Assembly: GCF_020882245.1 (NCBI RefSeq)
Contig: NC_083598.1
Location: forward strand, 50,009,858 to 50,073,857
DNA from: Rhopalosiphum padi
Lineage: Eukaryota; Arthropoda; Insecta; Hemiptera; Aphididae
Length of the DNA stretch: 64,000 nt
Direction of reading: 5' to 3'
Made by a program: the position numbers and the translations under genes. This document shows positions 12,681 to 25,850 of this stretch, piece by piece. How positions within the stretch are numbered: position 1 is the stretch's first letter; each line of letters begins with the position of its first letter. The notes under the pieces are model-generated. The model did not search any database and was not told the origin of the DNA. It saw nothing but the letters and a program-made list of their open reading frames with translations.

Positions 12681-15620
12681 AATGTGATCGCTCTATAGGA
12701 ACATACAAATCGATCGATTATTATATTATAATGCCACTGTTTTCACTCCAATAAGTTTAATTTAGTATTATATATAAATATATACAATATTCTATAGGTT
12801 AAATACCATAATATTATATAAAATACATAAAACGATATATTTTTTATAATAATATACATATGTTATGACATATTTATCTAAATTTAAAAATCAAAAAATA
12901 CCTATTATTAAACATTATACCTGTATTATCGTTATATCTATAATATGTATTATATTTAAATAAACTAAATCCATTATTTTAGTTATTTAATAATAATATA
13001 TTGTATTTTATAACAAAATATTAAAATAACCGAAGTCTAACATTTAAATCAGCCAATGTATAAAACGTAAAAATACTTTTTAGAAAGTAAAAATCTGCAG
13101 ATTACTTATAAGTTATAATCTACGCATAAGAATACATTCCTGCGTATGATACGGTTAACGGGTAATATATTATTTTCGAAACACTTCTTACATTTTAAAA
13201 TATTATTTTTTATTTTTTTAAATACTCCAATACTTTCAGTCCATTTCTGTTAGAATATGAAACTATAATATAATATATATATATTATATAATGAATATTA
13301 ATATTAAAAAAAATCTTATGTGATTCAGAACATGACATATATTACTGTTTCGATAGGATAATCTAGATAGGATAATAATACCTTCAAAAACGAATAATAA
13401 ATTAATTTGCAAAGTGGTTCTATAGTTATAGATGTAGATCATTTTTAAACAAATAAATTTAATTTTAAATCATTTATAATAAATATTTAGAGCTTATAAC
13501 ACACTACAATATAGTTATAGTATACGTTACTAAATATAACACATCGAATTATTATGTAATTAGGTATACTATAAATAAGTATATTTTTACTATAAGTAAA
13601 TAAACCTATAGGCATATATCGATATACATAACAATAATTATTATTAATCTTAAATTGATAAAAATTAAACTATTAGGAGGGAAAAATGTCAATGGTCAAA
13701 ATTCGCCACGAGGATCAATCCTAGATTCGTATGCTACCATAATTTTTACATTAAAGTTTTTACAATGATATTTGTTTTAAAATCCTTTTTCCATTACCCG
13801 TAAACAATACAATATTATATAATACAACTTGAGTATAATATAGTATATACATATAACTGGTATCTCTGAGGCTATATGGTGCTTGCGCAAAACGGTGTCT
13901 GTGCAACTGTGCACTATGTATATTATTGCCTATTCGTTGTCGTCTCCATGGAAAAAGCATCGATCTGCAGAACTAGCGACACGCGCTGCCGTTTTACATA
14001 ACATACATAATATTACAAGTTAACATGTACAAAATATAAAACTTTACACATGTATATATTGTAGGTACAATAGGTACATATATATATTATGCACATAATA
14101 TTTAGTTTACCAATATGCAAATTGGAATATACCTACGTAGCATTGTAGTAAGTAGGTACATGATGCATACATGTATGAATATATTATAATTAGGGTTTTA
14201 AAATTACATGAAATTTATTTTCTTGAAATATTTCATTTCAATGAAAAATAAAAAATAAATTATTATAGGTATCTTAAAGTTTATAATCACGTCAACTTGC
14301 AAGTAAACATTTTTAAAAGTTGATTTATTATGTGAAATAAAGAAAATATGTATAATAATAATAATAATAATAATTAATAACTAATAAGGCTCCAATTAAT
14401 AACACAAGTGATAAATTCTAGGGCTTGGGAGTTTTTTTATTTGGATTATTTGATTTATTGCTCAGTGAGCTAAAAATCTTTTTTCAGACACATATACAGA
14501 TATTTTTGCATATTTACTATCAATATTTTCTGTATATAATCAATATATTATTTCTAATCAACTATAACCGAACAAGTTTAAAAAAAGAAACAATATTTTT
14601 CAATATTTCAAAAAGAGTGAAAATTTCAATTTTGAAATATTTTAATTGAAAATTTTCAAATTTAGAACCCTAATTATAATGTAGGTATCACATAATATGT
14701 TAAAAATGAAATTTATTTGTAGGTATTATATTAAATAATAATAGAATAAATATGAAATTCCGATAAATCTATAATAATTTAAAAAGATTGCATGGTATTT
14801 AATGCATAAGGATGTACACGTTTTGTAGGCGTGTTACTTAAAAATTATAATATATTAATATTATTGATAATATGGAATTTAGAATAAATAAAAAAGGCGT
14901 TTCTTTATTTTTAACTGGCAATGCTTTTTCTCGATTTAAAAATCTTTAAACTCTAAACAGCAAGATCAATATTATTTTTATAAATTGATAACAATTTTAT
15001 TTCTAAAATATTGATGGTCAAATTATCAACTTTGATTCACTAGTTTATATTATATATCTATACCTATGCTCCTCTAAAGTTTAGTAAATTCTTGGTTTTA
15101 ATTGAAATAATTAGAATAATTTTCTTTTACTAAAGTTAAATCATTTTTTGTAACTATTTTATTTTAATGAAATTCCATATTCTATTTATACACTTAAACT
15201 TTAATGATATACACACATACAAATGCATTTAATTTTGGGAATAATAACATCATAGTTTATTATTTATATATTACTAAAGATACATATTTTTTAGTGACTT
15301 ATTGTAAAAATATGCTATAATAGGTACGACATTTTATAATTTAATTTTAAGGCAGTAAATTACGTTATTCTTTATTTTTCCTTAGTTGAATAATATGCAG
15401 AATTATTTAATGAACAATACCTACTTATATATTTAATACTTATTTTATATCAAACCTTCTTTTTTGATATTTTTGTATAGTTTACCACTTTTCTTTATAG
15501 CACTATAGCAGGGCACTGGGCAGTAAACTAGAAAGAAAAAGTATGAATTTGCAAAGAAGTCAACCACAATAAGAGATTTAAGATGTTGAAGTTGATGTAT
15601 ACACTATATATATATATATA
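12681..15620. other. AT-rich non-coding DNA
   Basis: No supported gene. A patch at 13860-13995 is less AT-rich and reads as a short cysteine-rich frame on the plus strand, but it has no start or splice context. Open frames at 13760-13960 and 14425-14649 have no recognisable features. Confidence 0.5.
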
Positions 15621-16262
15621 TATACAGGATGATATTTTTTTATATGAATCACTTTTATTAATCACTTATTACTTTAGTATTTCTATTAAAATTTTTGAAA
15701 ATATTTTTATTTTCACAAAAAACATTTTCTAAAAGAATTATAGTTTTACTATTTTTTATCGTTATCATTTTTTTAAGTTTTTACTTTCTTGTAATTTAAA
15801 AATCTTTTTCAATTTTATATATGTGAGTTTCAAAATGTAAAAATAAAATTTCGGATGAGTAGATAATTAGTAATAATAATTTAAAATTTTGGTGAGCAGA
15901 GAAGTTAACTGATTTTATGGGATACCCTATACCATTTCATTACAATTCGTATCAACATTTTAGCTTTATATAGTTAAAATAAGTATAATAATAGTTCATA
16001 AATTACTCTTAAGAATTTAATTTATTTATTTTTTTTGATTTTTGCGCGCATTAAAGAGTATTCCGAAAAATATTCTACTTAGAAATATGCTAATAAAAAT
16101 ATATAATAAAAAATTGTAAAAAAATCTATTAGGTATTTATTTGTTATTATTCTATTATTCAATGATTTAAAATATTGTGTTAAAAAAATATTTTCAAAAA
16201 CGTTAATAGTTTTTAAAATAATGAATGGTTCATGATAAAAGAATCACCAGGTATCACCTATA
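15621..16262. mobile_element. Non-autonomous TIR element, GGTGATTCA family, copy 3
   Basis: The left end reads TATACAGGATGATATTTTTT with ATGAATCAC just inside. The right end in reverse reads TATAGGTGATACCTGGTGAT followed by TC. The ends are related but diverged. Spacing is about 640 bp and no transposase frame is present. The element is flanked by AT microsatellite on the left, a common insertion context. Confidence 0.45.
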
Positions 16263-19200
16263 TATATATGAATGAGGGGAAGCAGAACTGCTCCCCTAAA
16301 CGTCCGGGGTAACCGAGTTTAAAAAAAAAACTTTACTTGGCATCCTTTACAAAAATCAATACAGAGTATAATGTAGATGCTCTTGTACACTTCTCCTCTC
16401 CCACCTCCGAAAATGAAACAATTTATTATTGCACGGAAGTACGTAAAGATAATAATACTATATAATATTATGTGTATCACAAGCTACAATCATTCAGAAT
16501 AAAATAAAATATATTTTCGTTTTAAATAATAATAAATTGTCCTCAGTCTATATAATATATAATAATATAAATAGATACATTTTATCTTTATAATAAAATC
16601 ATATATTTTTAGAATTGTGAAATCTGTAAACTACATAGGTATTATATTGATTTTTTTTTTCAACGAAAAATTGATCTTATTAAATTCAATAAAAAAATCA
16701 AATGTGTCAATTATTATTTATAATTGTTATGGTATTATAAGTTGTCATTATGATATTATAATAAAATATTTATTCGATATCCTATATAAGTTGTTTCGTA
16801 CAAAATATAATGAATCATCATGGGCTTTGACACGACGTGCACACATTTTACCTACTATACCTCATATAGCCAAAATATTGCCCCTTATTATAAGTAGAAA
16901 CGAACAAGACTCTAAAATAAACGATCAGATCACAAACAATATTATATGAATAAACGTAAAATAAACCTATTCCTACAACGTATATTACACCAACGTTATT
17001 ATGGGAATATTAACTACATAAATATATATAATATTATAGTCGATAAGCCAAAGATACACATATTATAAACGTGCTATGTTTAATGAGCAACGTTCATCAT
17101 GTGCATCACTGGCCACGACTCTATGGTCACAAACTGAAAAAACGGTAAAATAAATAGCTAGCATTTTATTGTTTCTATCAACTATTTGAGATTTTCATAG
17201 TATCAGTGTCGTCATCATCCATTCTAATTGGTGGTAAATTGTAAGTATAAATTAATAAATAAAATTAATTAATAATTAATATTTATTACCAATAAAAAAT
17301 ATTATAAAATATTTAAACATGTCGCACCTTCAAAATATTATTTTTTATAGTAGTGTAGTCTAAAAAGTAAAAACAAGTTCTTAAACTTAAACTGACGAAT
17401 GGTTCATGTGTGGTGTTAGGATTATAATATAATATAGTATTTTATTATATCGATAAAATTATATTAGTTTTAAAACTATAGAACATTATTTATTTATTAT
17501 GAGATAAATTAACTGAGGCCTATTTTTTTTTACAAATTATTGCAAAATGTAAAGAAAACATACTAGATAAATGAAAAAGTATGAATGAAAAACATAAGAA
17601 CGATTAAAAATTAAAAGTTAGGTCTGGATTGGCACGAGACATTAAACGTTTTTAAGGGTTCATTATTCAAATTAATTGGTCAGACTTATTCAAGTTTGTG
17701 AACTGTAGAAGAAAAACCTATTTGACCGTTTGATGAACTAAAATTAATTATGAAAAGTAAGATTGGAAAATCAACATCAGTACATCACTTATATAAGTTA
17801 TAACACCTAGGTAGATCTTTCAAAAATTTAGTCCCAAAATAGTGCCTACGCTCCATTAATGAAACTAAACTATGTGTGGTGAACAAGCGATACCCATAAA
17901 ATAGCTTAAGAATTTCATAAACCTTCCCCGTACCCTTAGAAGCAGTCTAGCATTATCAGTAGATTAGGTTAGATCCTGATTAATATTAAGACACCATAAT
18001 AGGTAATAATATGATATAGAACCTCAAATTAAGATTTAAACCAAACATATTTAGCCAACCTCGTAACAAAAACCAAAGCTTTTATGATTATTGAGGAACG
18101 TGGGACAATATATAATATTTACCTATATAGCAATTCTGTATACTCAGATTTAGAAAAGTCTAACTTTTATTTGTACAATATATTAAATGATACACACGAT
18201 CTATAGTAGCGTATATATATTATTATATGAACCTGTTTCAAAAATAATGCAGATTAATTATACACATCTATATTTATAATTTTCCACTACCACTAATAAT
18301 TTATAGGATATTTATAGGATAATTTTGAAATTGGAGTGTCGACTATTACCCAAACACTGGCCGAGAAACCAAAGTCTCAATAAGTCATATTGTCATAAAG
18401 CATATATGTCGAGACTTTCGATATAAATAACCTTAAAAAATGCATACAGTTTCATTTCGAGATTCAATAATAGTCCTCGCTAAACATCAGTATTTTACAC
18501 CAAGGTTACACATTAAAATCGTTTCATCTTTTATATTTTATAGCTTATGCCAGTTCAACAGAAAAACTGAAAAACTACAAATTAAATAAATAGTTGCATA
18601 ACAACGATTTTTTTTTTTTTTTGTAAACTGCTTTTTTTCTTTACTTTTTCTTTTTTTTTTTACTGCTTACAAATAGTTTAATCACAATGTAATAATTATT
18701 CATTAAGTATAATTTTTGGTTTGAAGTGTTTTATGATAACTAATTTATGACGTAATATTTTTATGCAGTGGTTGATTGTTCGCATTCATTTATTACACTA
18801 CTTTAACTAACCGTATTGTATAATTCTATAATATTAACATATACGAGTAATTGTATTACACCAATCACCTCATCACCAATAGATGCCTACACATAAAAAT
18901 TATAACATATATTAAATTATTTTTATTATAATGAACATACGTTTAAAATTGTACGTAATATCGTTGATACAAAAATACGCATTGCATAAAAATATAGCAA
19001 TTATAAACTATAATAATTATTATATAATATTATGTACTGCGAACTACTCCGTATTAATTGATTTCACTTTCTTAATTTATAGACATTTTTATGAATACCT
19101 GAAAATATTTGAGGGAACTCGTTAAAAAAAAATACCTATGATGGGAGGTAGGGCATCTTATTTTAAATAGTTGTTTTAATTTTGATACAAATACTCGTAT

Positions 19201-19402
19201 TAACATCGATGTTCGTACATACGACATACTATTTTAATATTATTATTGTAATACAATTAATACAATATCACGATTATATACGTTGAAGTAAATCAATATA
19301 ATAATTATTATATTATATAAATCAAGCCTATCTGGAGTATAAACATTTAATATAACACCATGAATTATAATCAACAATAAAAATAATATCTGAACTTTTT
19401 AG
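16263..19402. other. AT-rich intergenic or intronic DNA upstream of the 19.4 kb exon
   Basis: No upstream exon of the 19403-19993 gene could be identified. A GGTCTGGATTGGCAC word near 17620 is transposon-like. The 110-codon plus frame at 16617-16949 starts on GTG and is AT-driven, so it is not called. A poly-T tract near 18609-18624 is unremarkable. Confidence 0.45.
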
Positions 19403-19993
19403 AAACGCTGCGCATGTGGAATAAGCATCTTCATCCAAACGCACGGTGATATGGGCGATAAGAAAACAGATTACTCGTTTCCCGTATTCTTCGGAGACCG
19501 TTATCACGTCGGTGACGAAGTATTGCGCTGCCAATACTTGCAATACTTAGACCGATCGGCTACCACGGCAGTGGTAACTGAAGTCGCGGTAACGCGATGC
19601 AACGACCAACGGTGTTCGTATTGGACCAAACCGACAAACGAACCAACTGGAACCGACAAAATTGATGAGGCAGAAAACGAACCATACGGCAGCAGCATTT
19701 CCGTCGGACAGGCGGACGCGATGGGCCCGCTGAACATAATGGCAGCCATAATACCGTTCGAGCCCACGTGGTCTATTGCCGCGTGTGAGGATGAGGAACT
19801 GCGGTGTAATACAACATGCGATGTCAACAATTGCATGTGTTCACAGAGCTTCGACGTCGTATTCTCTTCATCGAGCGAATCGATGGAAACTGCCGACATC
19901 GGTCGTCTAAGCCCCGGTTCAAAGCTGTCTACGGAAAGTTCGATCGAAATTAGGACCTTCGACGACGATGAAGAAATGGAAGAAGGAGAATAG
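19403..19993 (+). CDS. Unrecognised protein, probable single or last coding exon
   Basis: This is the best non-Trim9 coding sequence in the window. From an ATG at 19451 (G at -3 and +4, a strong context) 180 codons run to TAG at 19991-19993. Codons are strongly RNY-biased and far richer in G+C at third positions than the flanks. The frame also extends upstream to 19403, directly after the acceptor-like GAACTTTTTAG, adding a cysteine-containing KRCACGISIF segment, so it may be the last exon of a longer gene. The middle has scattered cysteines (CNTTCDVNNCMC near residue 118). The C-terminus is serine-rich, then strongly acidic, ending DDDEEMEEGE. There is no clear signal peptide, membrane segment or known domain. 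A canonical AATAAA lies at 20380-20385. The antisense frame (20082-19504) is also open but lacks the codon bias. Function is unknown; a lineage-restricted protein is possible. Confidence 0.65.
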   Translation, partial: KRCACGISIFIQTHGDMGDKKTDYSFPVFFGDRYHVGDEVLRCQYLQYLDRSATTAVVTEVAVTRCNDQRCSYWTKPTNEPTGTDKIDEAENEPYGSSISVGQADAMGPLNIMAAIIPFEPTWSIAACEDEELRCNTTCDVNNCMCSQSFDVVFSSSSESMETADIGRLSPGSKLSTESSIEIRTFDDDEEMEEGE

Positions 19994-21195
19994 GATGTCT
20001 CCAGAGAAAAATGACGAGAGAGACAAAAAATATCCAAAATACAAATGAAAACGACAGTACCGGGGTCGTGTACATAACCCATTGAAGTTTTGATTTATAA
20101 TATAATAGGTATCAGAACTCTGAACGTAGTTTTTTGTGTTTTATTTGAGATTTTAAATTCATTTTATAGGGTTTTCTAGCGCGCTATAGTGCTATTATAT
20201 AGGTACCTACTTATTTACAACACCACGATGGGTCATGGAATCTATTCATAAATTATAATCATTCACGGTTCTTCATAAAAATATGCTTAATTTATACATA
20301 AATATAATATAAGCTGTATTGCCCGCACGGTTAATCTAAGTGTCTATTGACCTATTGTTTTACGTTTTGCTTCGGTGTAAATAAATTATATCAAACCTTT
20401 ATGAACACAATAATAATTACAATGATTAATTTTATGATTTGAACGGCATTAAAGAGTTTGTGATAAATTAAAAATTGCTCGTTGTGCAATACTGTTTTGA
20501 CTAAAAGCAATACTTTCCGTTAGCTGTATGTAAAAAGTGTTGGACGTTATTCTTATTGAGGTTTTTTAAATTGAATTTTTTGTAAACGTCAATGTGAAAC
20601 AAAACGTAACGCTTATTTTAAAGCTTCTATTAAAATATATTATGTATCTATAACAGCCGTTGCTATAACACTATACTTTATGTAATACTGTTAATGGTAA
20701 TAATAAGTCTATTTTATGGTTTAAAAATTTAATTTAATTTAAACTAGTCGTATTTTTTTATACATTTAATTTTTTATGTCATGTAAAAGAAATAGATAGT
20801 TACTTTCAAAAACGTTAGAATTTCTGAAATAATAAGTAGTTACCAGTTATACATTAAATGGAAAATCCCGTATAGGCATGCATTTGAATATTTTACAAGT
20901 GGTAATTTTATAATCAACTCTATACAATCACTTGACCATTTACAACATATACTTATAAGCTGCTATCCAAGTGAACTAGGAATATAATATAAATATTATA
21001 CAGAGATGATTCGCACAACGGTGTTTGAAAAAAGATAAATTTCGTGCGCATCATATAGGTACTATGTCTGTATGTGTGTGTATACATTATACATAGTATG
21101 TATTATATAATATGTACATAGTATATATTATAATAATGCGTCATTCACGTCTAGATTAAGTGCTCTCCGTTGCCGCCGAGTCAGCAGTATTGCAG
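19994..21195. other. Probable 3' UTR followed by AT-rich DNA
   Basis: The first 390 bp are consistent with a 3' UTR ending at an AATAAA (20380-20385). The rest shows no gene until the GC-richer patch that starts near 21150. Confidence 0.4.
20380..20385 (+). terminator. Canonical AATAAA polyadenylation signal
   Basis: AATAAA lies 387 bp after the stop codon at 19993, on the same strand. It is the first canonical hexamer I noticed downstream and would give a normal insect 3' UTR length. In AT-rich DNA the hexamer also occurs by chance. Confidence 0.35.
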
Positions 21196-21255
21196 TCCGA
21201 TATCACGTTGCCGGGGCTAAACATCGTGGGGAACTACAAGGTCGTTGCAGATATG
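21196..21255 (+). CDS. Takeout/JHBP-like exon or relic
   Basis: A 20-codon segment reads SDITLPGLNIVGNYKVVADM. It follows an acceptor-like TATTGCAG and precedes a donor-like GTGTGA at 21256. The pattern L-P-x-L-x-I-x-G-x-Y-x-V is characteristic of the mid region of haemolymph juvenile-hormone-binding/takeout proteins (Pfam JHBP), small secreted lipid-binding proteins. The patch is conspicuously richer in G+C than its surroundings. Read on without splicing, the frame stops at once (GTG TGA). No other takeout exons were found nearby, so it may be an exon of a gene with long introns or an isolated pseudogene fragment. Identification rests on one motif. Confidence 0.4.
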
Positions 21256-23032
21256 GTGTGAGGGGGTGGATGAGTAAAGACTTTATTAAAAAACGCGGTC
21301 ACGTGTGCTATAACAGTGTACGCGACGATGATGCTTGGGGTGTTGGTGGAGGTAGTGGTATAGTGTGTGCGCATCCGCCACGAAGACAATGGCGGATAAT
21401 AATTAAACGGCTTTTATACACGATAATCTATTCTTTTTTTTCACCCCTCTATTCGACCGTGATAAAATTATACAGTTAACGTAATGCCGAGTATTAGATA
21501 TAAATGAATTAATCGCGTGTTTAAAGTTTAAAGTGCTGCAGTGTGTCTATACATAGTGTAGAATATACTTCAGTATAATAGCATACAGGTAGCTAAATAT
21601 ATTGTAGTATGTTCAATCACTAGCCAGTTCCAAATTTAAGGGAGGGGCAGTGTTACAATCATGTTATTATAGTCTACATTTAATAACAAAAAAAATATTG
21701 ATGATGGTTTTAAGCATAATATTATTTTATATTTTTTAATTTGTTGACTTGAATGTAGGTAATTTTTAAGTTATTTTAAAGTTATTCAATTTCAAGGGCG
21801 TTTAAAAAATATTGATACCAAAGCTCCGAAAACTATTAAATTTATGTTTAAATGTTATACATTTTAGTTGGTGATGAGATGCAAGAGTGTATACTCGAAC
21901 TGTATCATGCTATAAAATATTGTTACTGTATTGTATTTTATAAATTATGTAGTTATGACGAATAACTCAAGTAGGTAAGGGTTATTCATTACCGTTTACT
22001 TATTTTTGGTAAGCGCGTGAGAATTGTGATTAATATAAATTAGAGTCCTGTATGTATAATAGTAGTATAAGTAGATACCTAACCAGTAACATATGTAGTA
22101 TGTATATACATTGTACACTATAGTGTATTACGGTCTACGGAACACGTCACACGTGCGCATCGTGTATTACGAAAGTCGAAAAGTAATAAAAGTAAATCAA
22201 TTCATAATGGTTCATTGGTAGGAAAAAAACAATTTTCGAAAAAAAGTACGTTACGCGACATTAGCTTTTTCTCAAATCGTTGATATAGCCGATTGATACC
22301 GGTTAACCAGTGAAAAAAAACTTTATAAAACGTTCATAAGCACAAAAAATCGAACAATTGAAGTCCCAATATAAATCAATCATATAAATAGCTAAAAATC
22401 TAATAGAGGTATTATCCAAAGCAAAGCAAATTGTGTATTTTGTTGGACTTTTAAATTGATTAAGCTTTTAAATAATATAATATACTTTAATTGGTATTTC
22501 AAATAATTTAGATATTTTGATAAACATAATTCGAAACTTATTGGCGCTAAAAATATTTAAAATGTGCAACCAAAATTATCGAAATATGCAGCTAATAATG
22601 TTTTTATCTGTAAAAACCCATAATACATTGAAAAACATTTAAACAACCGAAATAATAAATATTTAAAAATAAATAATACCTTGGGTATTACCTATACCTA
22701 ATTGATAATAATGAATTAACAATTGCTTAAGGTACGTTTTCCATGCAACAAAGAGAGGTAAAAGTTTTGACTAGCAACAAAAATTTCTTTCGATCGGAGC
22801 GATCGTAAATTAATTTCCACTTACATTCTTTTATCTGAACACAATTCCCATCTTACATAGTTTCATAATTTTGTATGTAATATTAACTGTCTATATTACA
22901 ATGAAAAAATAAATGATAAAAAAACGCTTGCCAAGTCAAAGATTGGCATGTAAACTTTCTTGATTTTCAATTTTTAGAAATTTATTAACTGTATGCAATA
23001 TGTTTGTATAATGTATTTTATATTCATTTTCA
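21256..23032. other. Non-coding DNA, partly GC-richer at its left end
   Basis: The left 200 bp are GC-richer and carry an open frame (21258-21479) with no resemblance to takeout proteins. The rest is AT-rich. A GGGAGGGGCAGTG patch near 21640 is transposon-end-like. No gene is supported. Confidence 0.45.
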
Positions 23033-23372
23033 TTTTCATTTAGTGAGACAGATTTCCAAAACCGGAGAGCGGATTTTGTTGTTTAGGGTCTTGTTAGATT
23101 CACATTGGCTATATAGGAGAAGTACAGTAAAGATTTTCAGAACTTTATCTTTATTAAAGTTAATTTACTATAGAGCTTCAAAAAAAATTGAAACACATTT
23201 TATTGGGCGTTTTTTGTGTTTTTCAGCTTTATAGCTTTGTAGTGAGTTAACGATTGAAGATAAAGTTCTGAAAATATTCACTGCACTTCTCCTAGCCTTG
23301 TGAATCTAAAAAGACCCCAAATAACAAAATCCGTTCTCCGGTTTCGGTAATCTACAACACTAAATGAAAATC
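23033..23372. mobile_element. Foldback (long inverted repeat) element
   Basis: Two arms of about 130 bp face each other, roughly 23033-23163 and 23244-23371. The left arm contains TTTCATTTAGTG, AACCGGAGAGCGGATTTTGT, AGATTCACA, AGGAGAAGTACAGT and TTTTCAGAACTTTATCTT. The right arm contains each of these in reverse complement with a few substitutions (for example AACCGGAGAACGGATTTTGT). The spacer is about 80 bp. This is the structure of a foldback or MITE-type element, and a transcript across it would form a long hairpin. The open frame at 23004-23234 is part of it, not a gene. Confidence 0.8.
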
Positions 23373-25642
23373 TAGCAAAAATAACAATTTTTTAACTGTA
23401 AAAAATTAAATAATTTTTTTTTGAAAATTTTTAATCTCACATTTTGTATCTACTTGATAATTCCTTTTTAATAAGCTATCAACCAACTTTTTAACTATAA
23501 TAGTTTTGAAGAAAAGTTAAAAAAATAGAAGTTTTGGGATTGTTCACGCCGACGTTTTTGTGAATTCGAAACGTTATACCGCTTGGGTGTGATATCGGAT
23601 CTCTCTCATTAATATTTTATGTCAAAGCTGGTTTAATTATCCACCTACTCATTACAACTGAGTTACATTTTTATACTTTTCCTATTTAACAAAAATTCTT
23701 GAAGTTTTAAAAATTCAGACTTTTTTCATTTCAATTACCAAATCAAGAAAGTAAAATATTATACGCACCTCAGAGACGTCATTTTGAGATTTTTCTGAAT
23801 AGTAACTAGTGGTCGGACGAATTAAATTAAAATCCAGAACATGAGTAAATAACTGCTAAAATTAAAAATTAAATACACTAGTAACACTTTCAGAGATTTC
23901 TTAGAAGTCATGGATAAATTTAAGAGAGATTAATATTTTGTTTTTAGAATTTTTATAACTCTGTCAGTTAATACACAGTACCATTAGTACCAACGTGAAA
24001 AAATATAAGTTTAAAAATAAAATCATAAATGGTTATTATTTTATTATTATTGTTATATACCATGGTCACAATCTCTTTGAAAAGTTTACTTTTACGTTCG
24101 ATATATAATAATAGCTTAACAGCTTGCATAATATTTTATGCAAATTAAAATAACTTATAGAATGTATATAAAATTATGTTCCTTAGTTTCCTTACACAAC
24201 AAACCCACACCACTTACACCAAATTGTACATGTCCGACTGTCGAAGCGTCATATGCATAATGCATTCGATCTTACAAACATTAAATATTAATTATCTATT
24301 AAATTTCCCCAAAATTGAAAAATTATTTAAATAGTTACATTTTTTTCAACAAACAACCAGTTTATTAGACTGCTTATTATAATAACTGTAAGTCCATTGC
24401 AAAAATATAAATAAATCATTAAACAATATTAAATAAGCATATATATCAACTTAGGTGAAATAATGTAAAAACAGAGCCGTTTTAGCTTTCGGTTTCGTTT
24501 AAAGAAAAAAGAAGAAAAAAATAATATTAATTACAGTTTAAAAATTTTAATTATCACTAAAATTAGAAAGTTAATAATTTAAAACTAACTGGAACAAATT
24601 ATAGCATAATTATTAAGAGTACCTAATCTGTTATATACCTACATTACAATTGCATAATTTTTAAAGGAGTTTTTTTTTTATTTATATTTTATTTTATTAT
24701 ATACATATTAATTAACGTCAAACGGCTTTTATTACAATATAGATAAAAATATTACAAAACAAAATATTAAGGTTATAAAAAATATTTGTAAATATAGTAA
24801 TAATATAATTTATGTGTTAAAAATACGAGTGAATATGATGGGTGTGTCTAAGTACGAAATTATTGGTTGTTATTAAATATGGACATCATTGTTGCTAGGG
24901 GTGAATGTTTTGCAAAATTGCTACGGCCTAAAGGTATATAAAAGAAATCTTTATTTCAGGTATTACCAGGGAGGTGAATGCTCAATTGTTTCAATTAACG
25001 AGTGCATCGATCTAACCATCAATCAATGATTAAATAAAATAGTTTTATTAATAATTTGTAATGAAAAACAGAAAATAAAAGAGAACGACGGAACTGCAAC
25101 CACCTTCCCATTTACATTATTTATTCATAATAAATAATAATTATCAGTTAGAAGTTGATTTGGGATATGATAAAGGGACTAGGAAGGTATGATGATTTTT
25201 TCCTGTTGGCACATTAGGACATTAGATCAATTCCTACTGTGTTTACCCTTCGCACAAGTAACTCTACTACTCTATGTATATTATATAAATATTCTCTTAT
25301 AACGAAACTTGTTCTTGTTTTATATGTTTATAAATTAAATAATATTAATATAAACAATAAACAAATTTGTTGCTTATTATATAAGTTTGTAGTAAAAACT
25401 AATATTTATTTACTTTTTATTTTACTAAAGAAAAAATTAATTATCAAATAAAATGTAAAAAATAATGTTTTTCATAATTTTATTTCAAATTTAAATTTAT
25501 ATAAAAAATGTTTGTTAATACAACTAATATAAATTACGATATAATTAGTATGATTTTTTTTATTAAAACGATGTCTTAATTACTAATGCACAACATACCA
25601 ATATTTAGGTTCAGTAGTTCCAGTTTTGTGTTGTTTTTTATA
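23373..25642. other. AT-rich non-coding DNA
   Basis: No gene was recognised. A slightly less AT-rich patch near 24890-25000 shows no consistent frame. The frame at 25239-25451 is composition-driven. Confidence 0.5.
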
Positions 25643-25850
25643 ATATTAGAGTGAGTTGATTTATTATCGAACTTAAAGGTAAGAAAATTATATATTGTTT
25701 TCTCGCTGGGTTTTTACAATGTTTTTTTTTCAAGGAAGTAATGGGTATTATTACATTTTAATATTTTAAATACTAATAATAAGTAAAATAATAATTAAAA
25801 TATTACTTAACTTTAAGTTCGATAGGTAATAAGAAAATTCACTCTAATAT
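25643..25850. mobile_element. Short TIR element (MITE)
   Basis: The left end reads ATATTAGAGTGAGTTGATTT and continues into ATCGAACTTAAAGGTAAG. The right end in reverse reads ATATTAGAGTGAATTTTCTT and continues into ATCGAACTTAAAGTTAAG. The inverted repeats are about 45 bp and the whole is about 208 bp, with an AT-rich interior and no coding capacity. The target duplication is not clear because the flanks are TA-rich, so the superfamily is left open. Confidence 0.75.

Noticed and set aside
16617..16949. 110-codon plus frame
   Set aside because: It starts on GTG, is extremely Ile/Asn/Tyr-rich because of AT content, and has no domain or splice context.
19504..20082. 192-codon minus-strand frame opposite the 19.4 kb gene
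   Set aside because: It runs past the sense stop into the probable 3' UTR and lacks the RNY codon bias seen on the plus strand.
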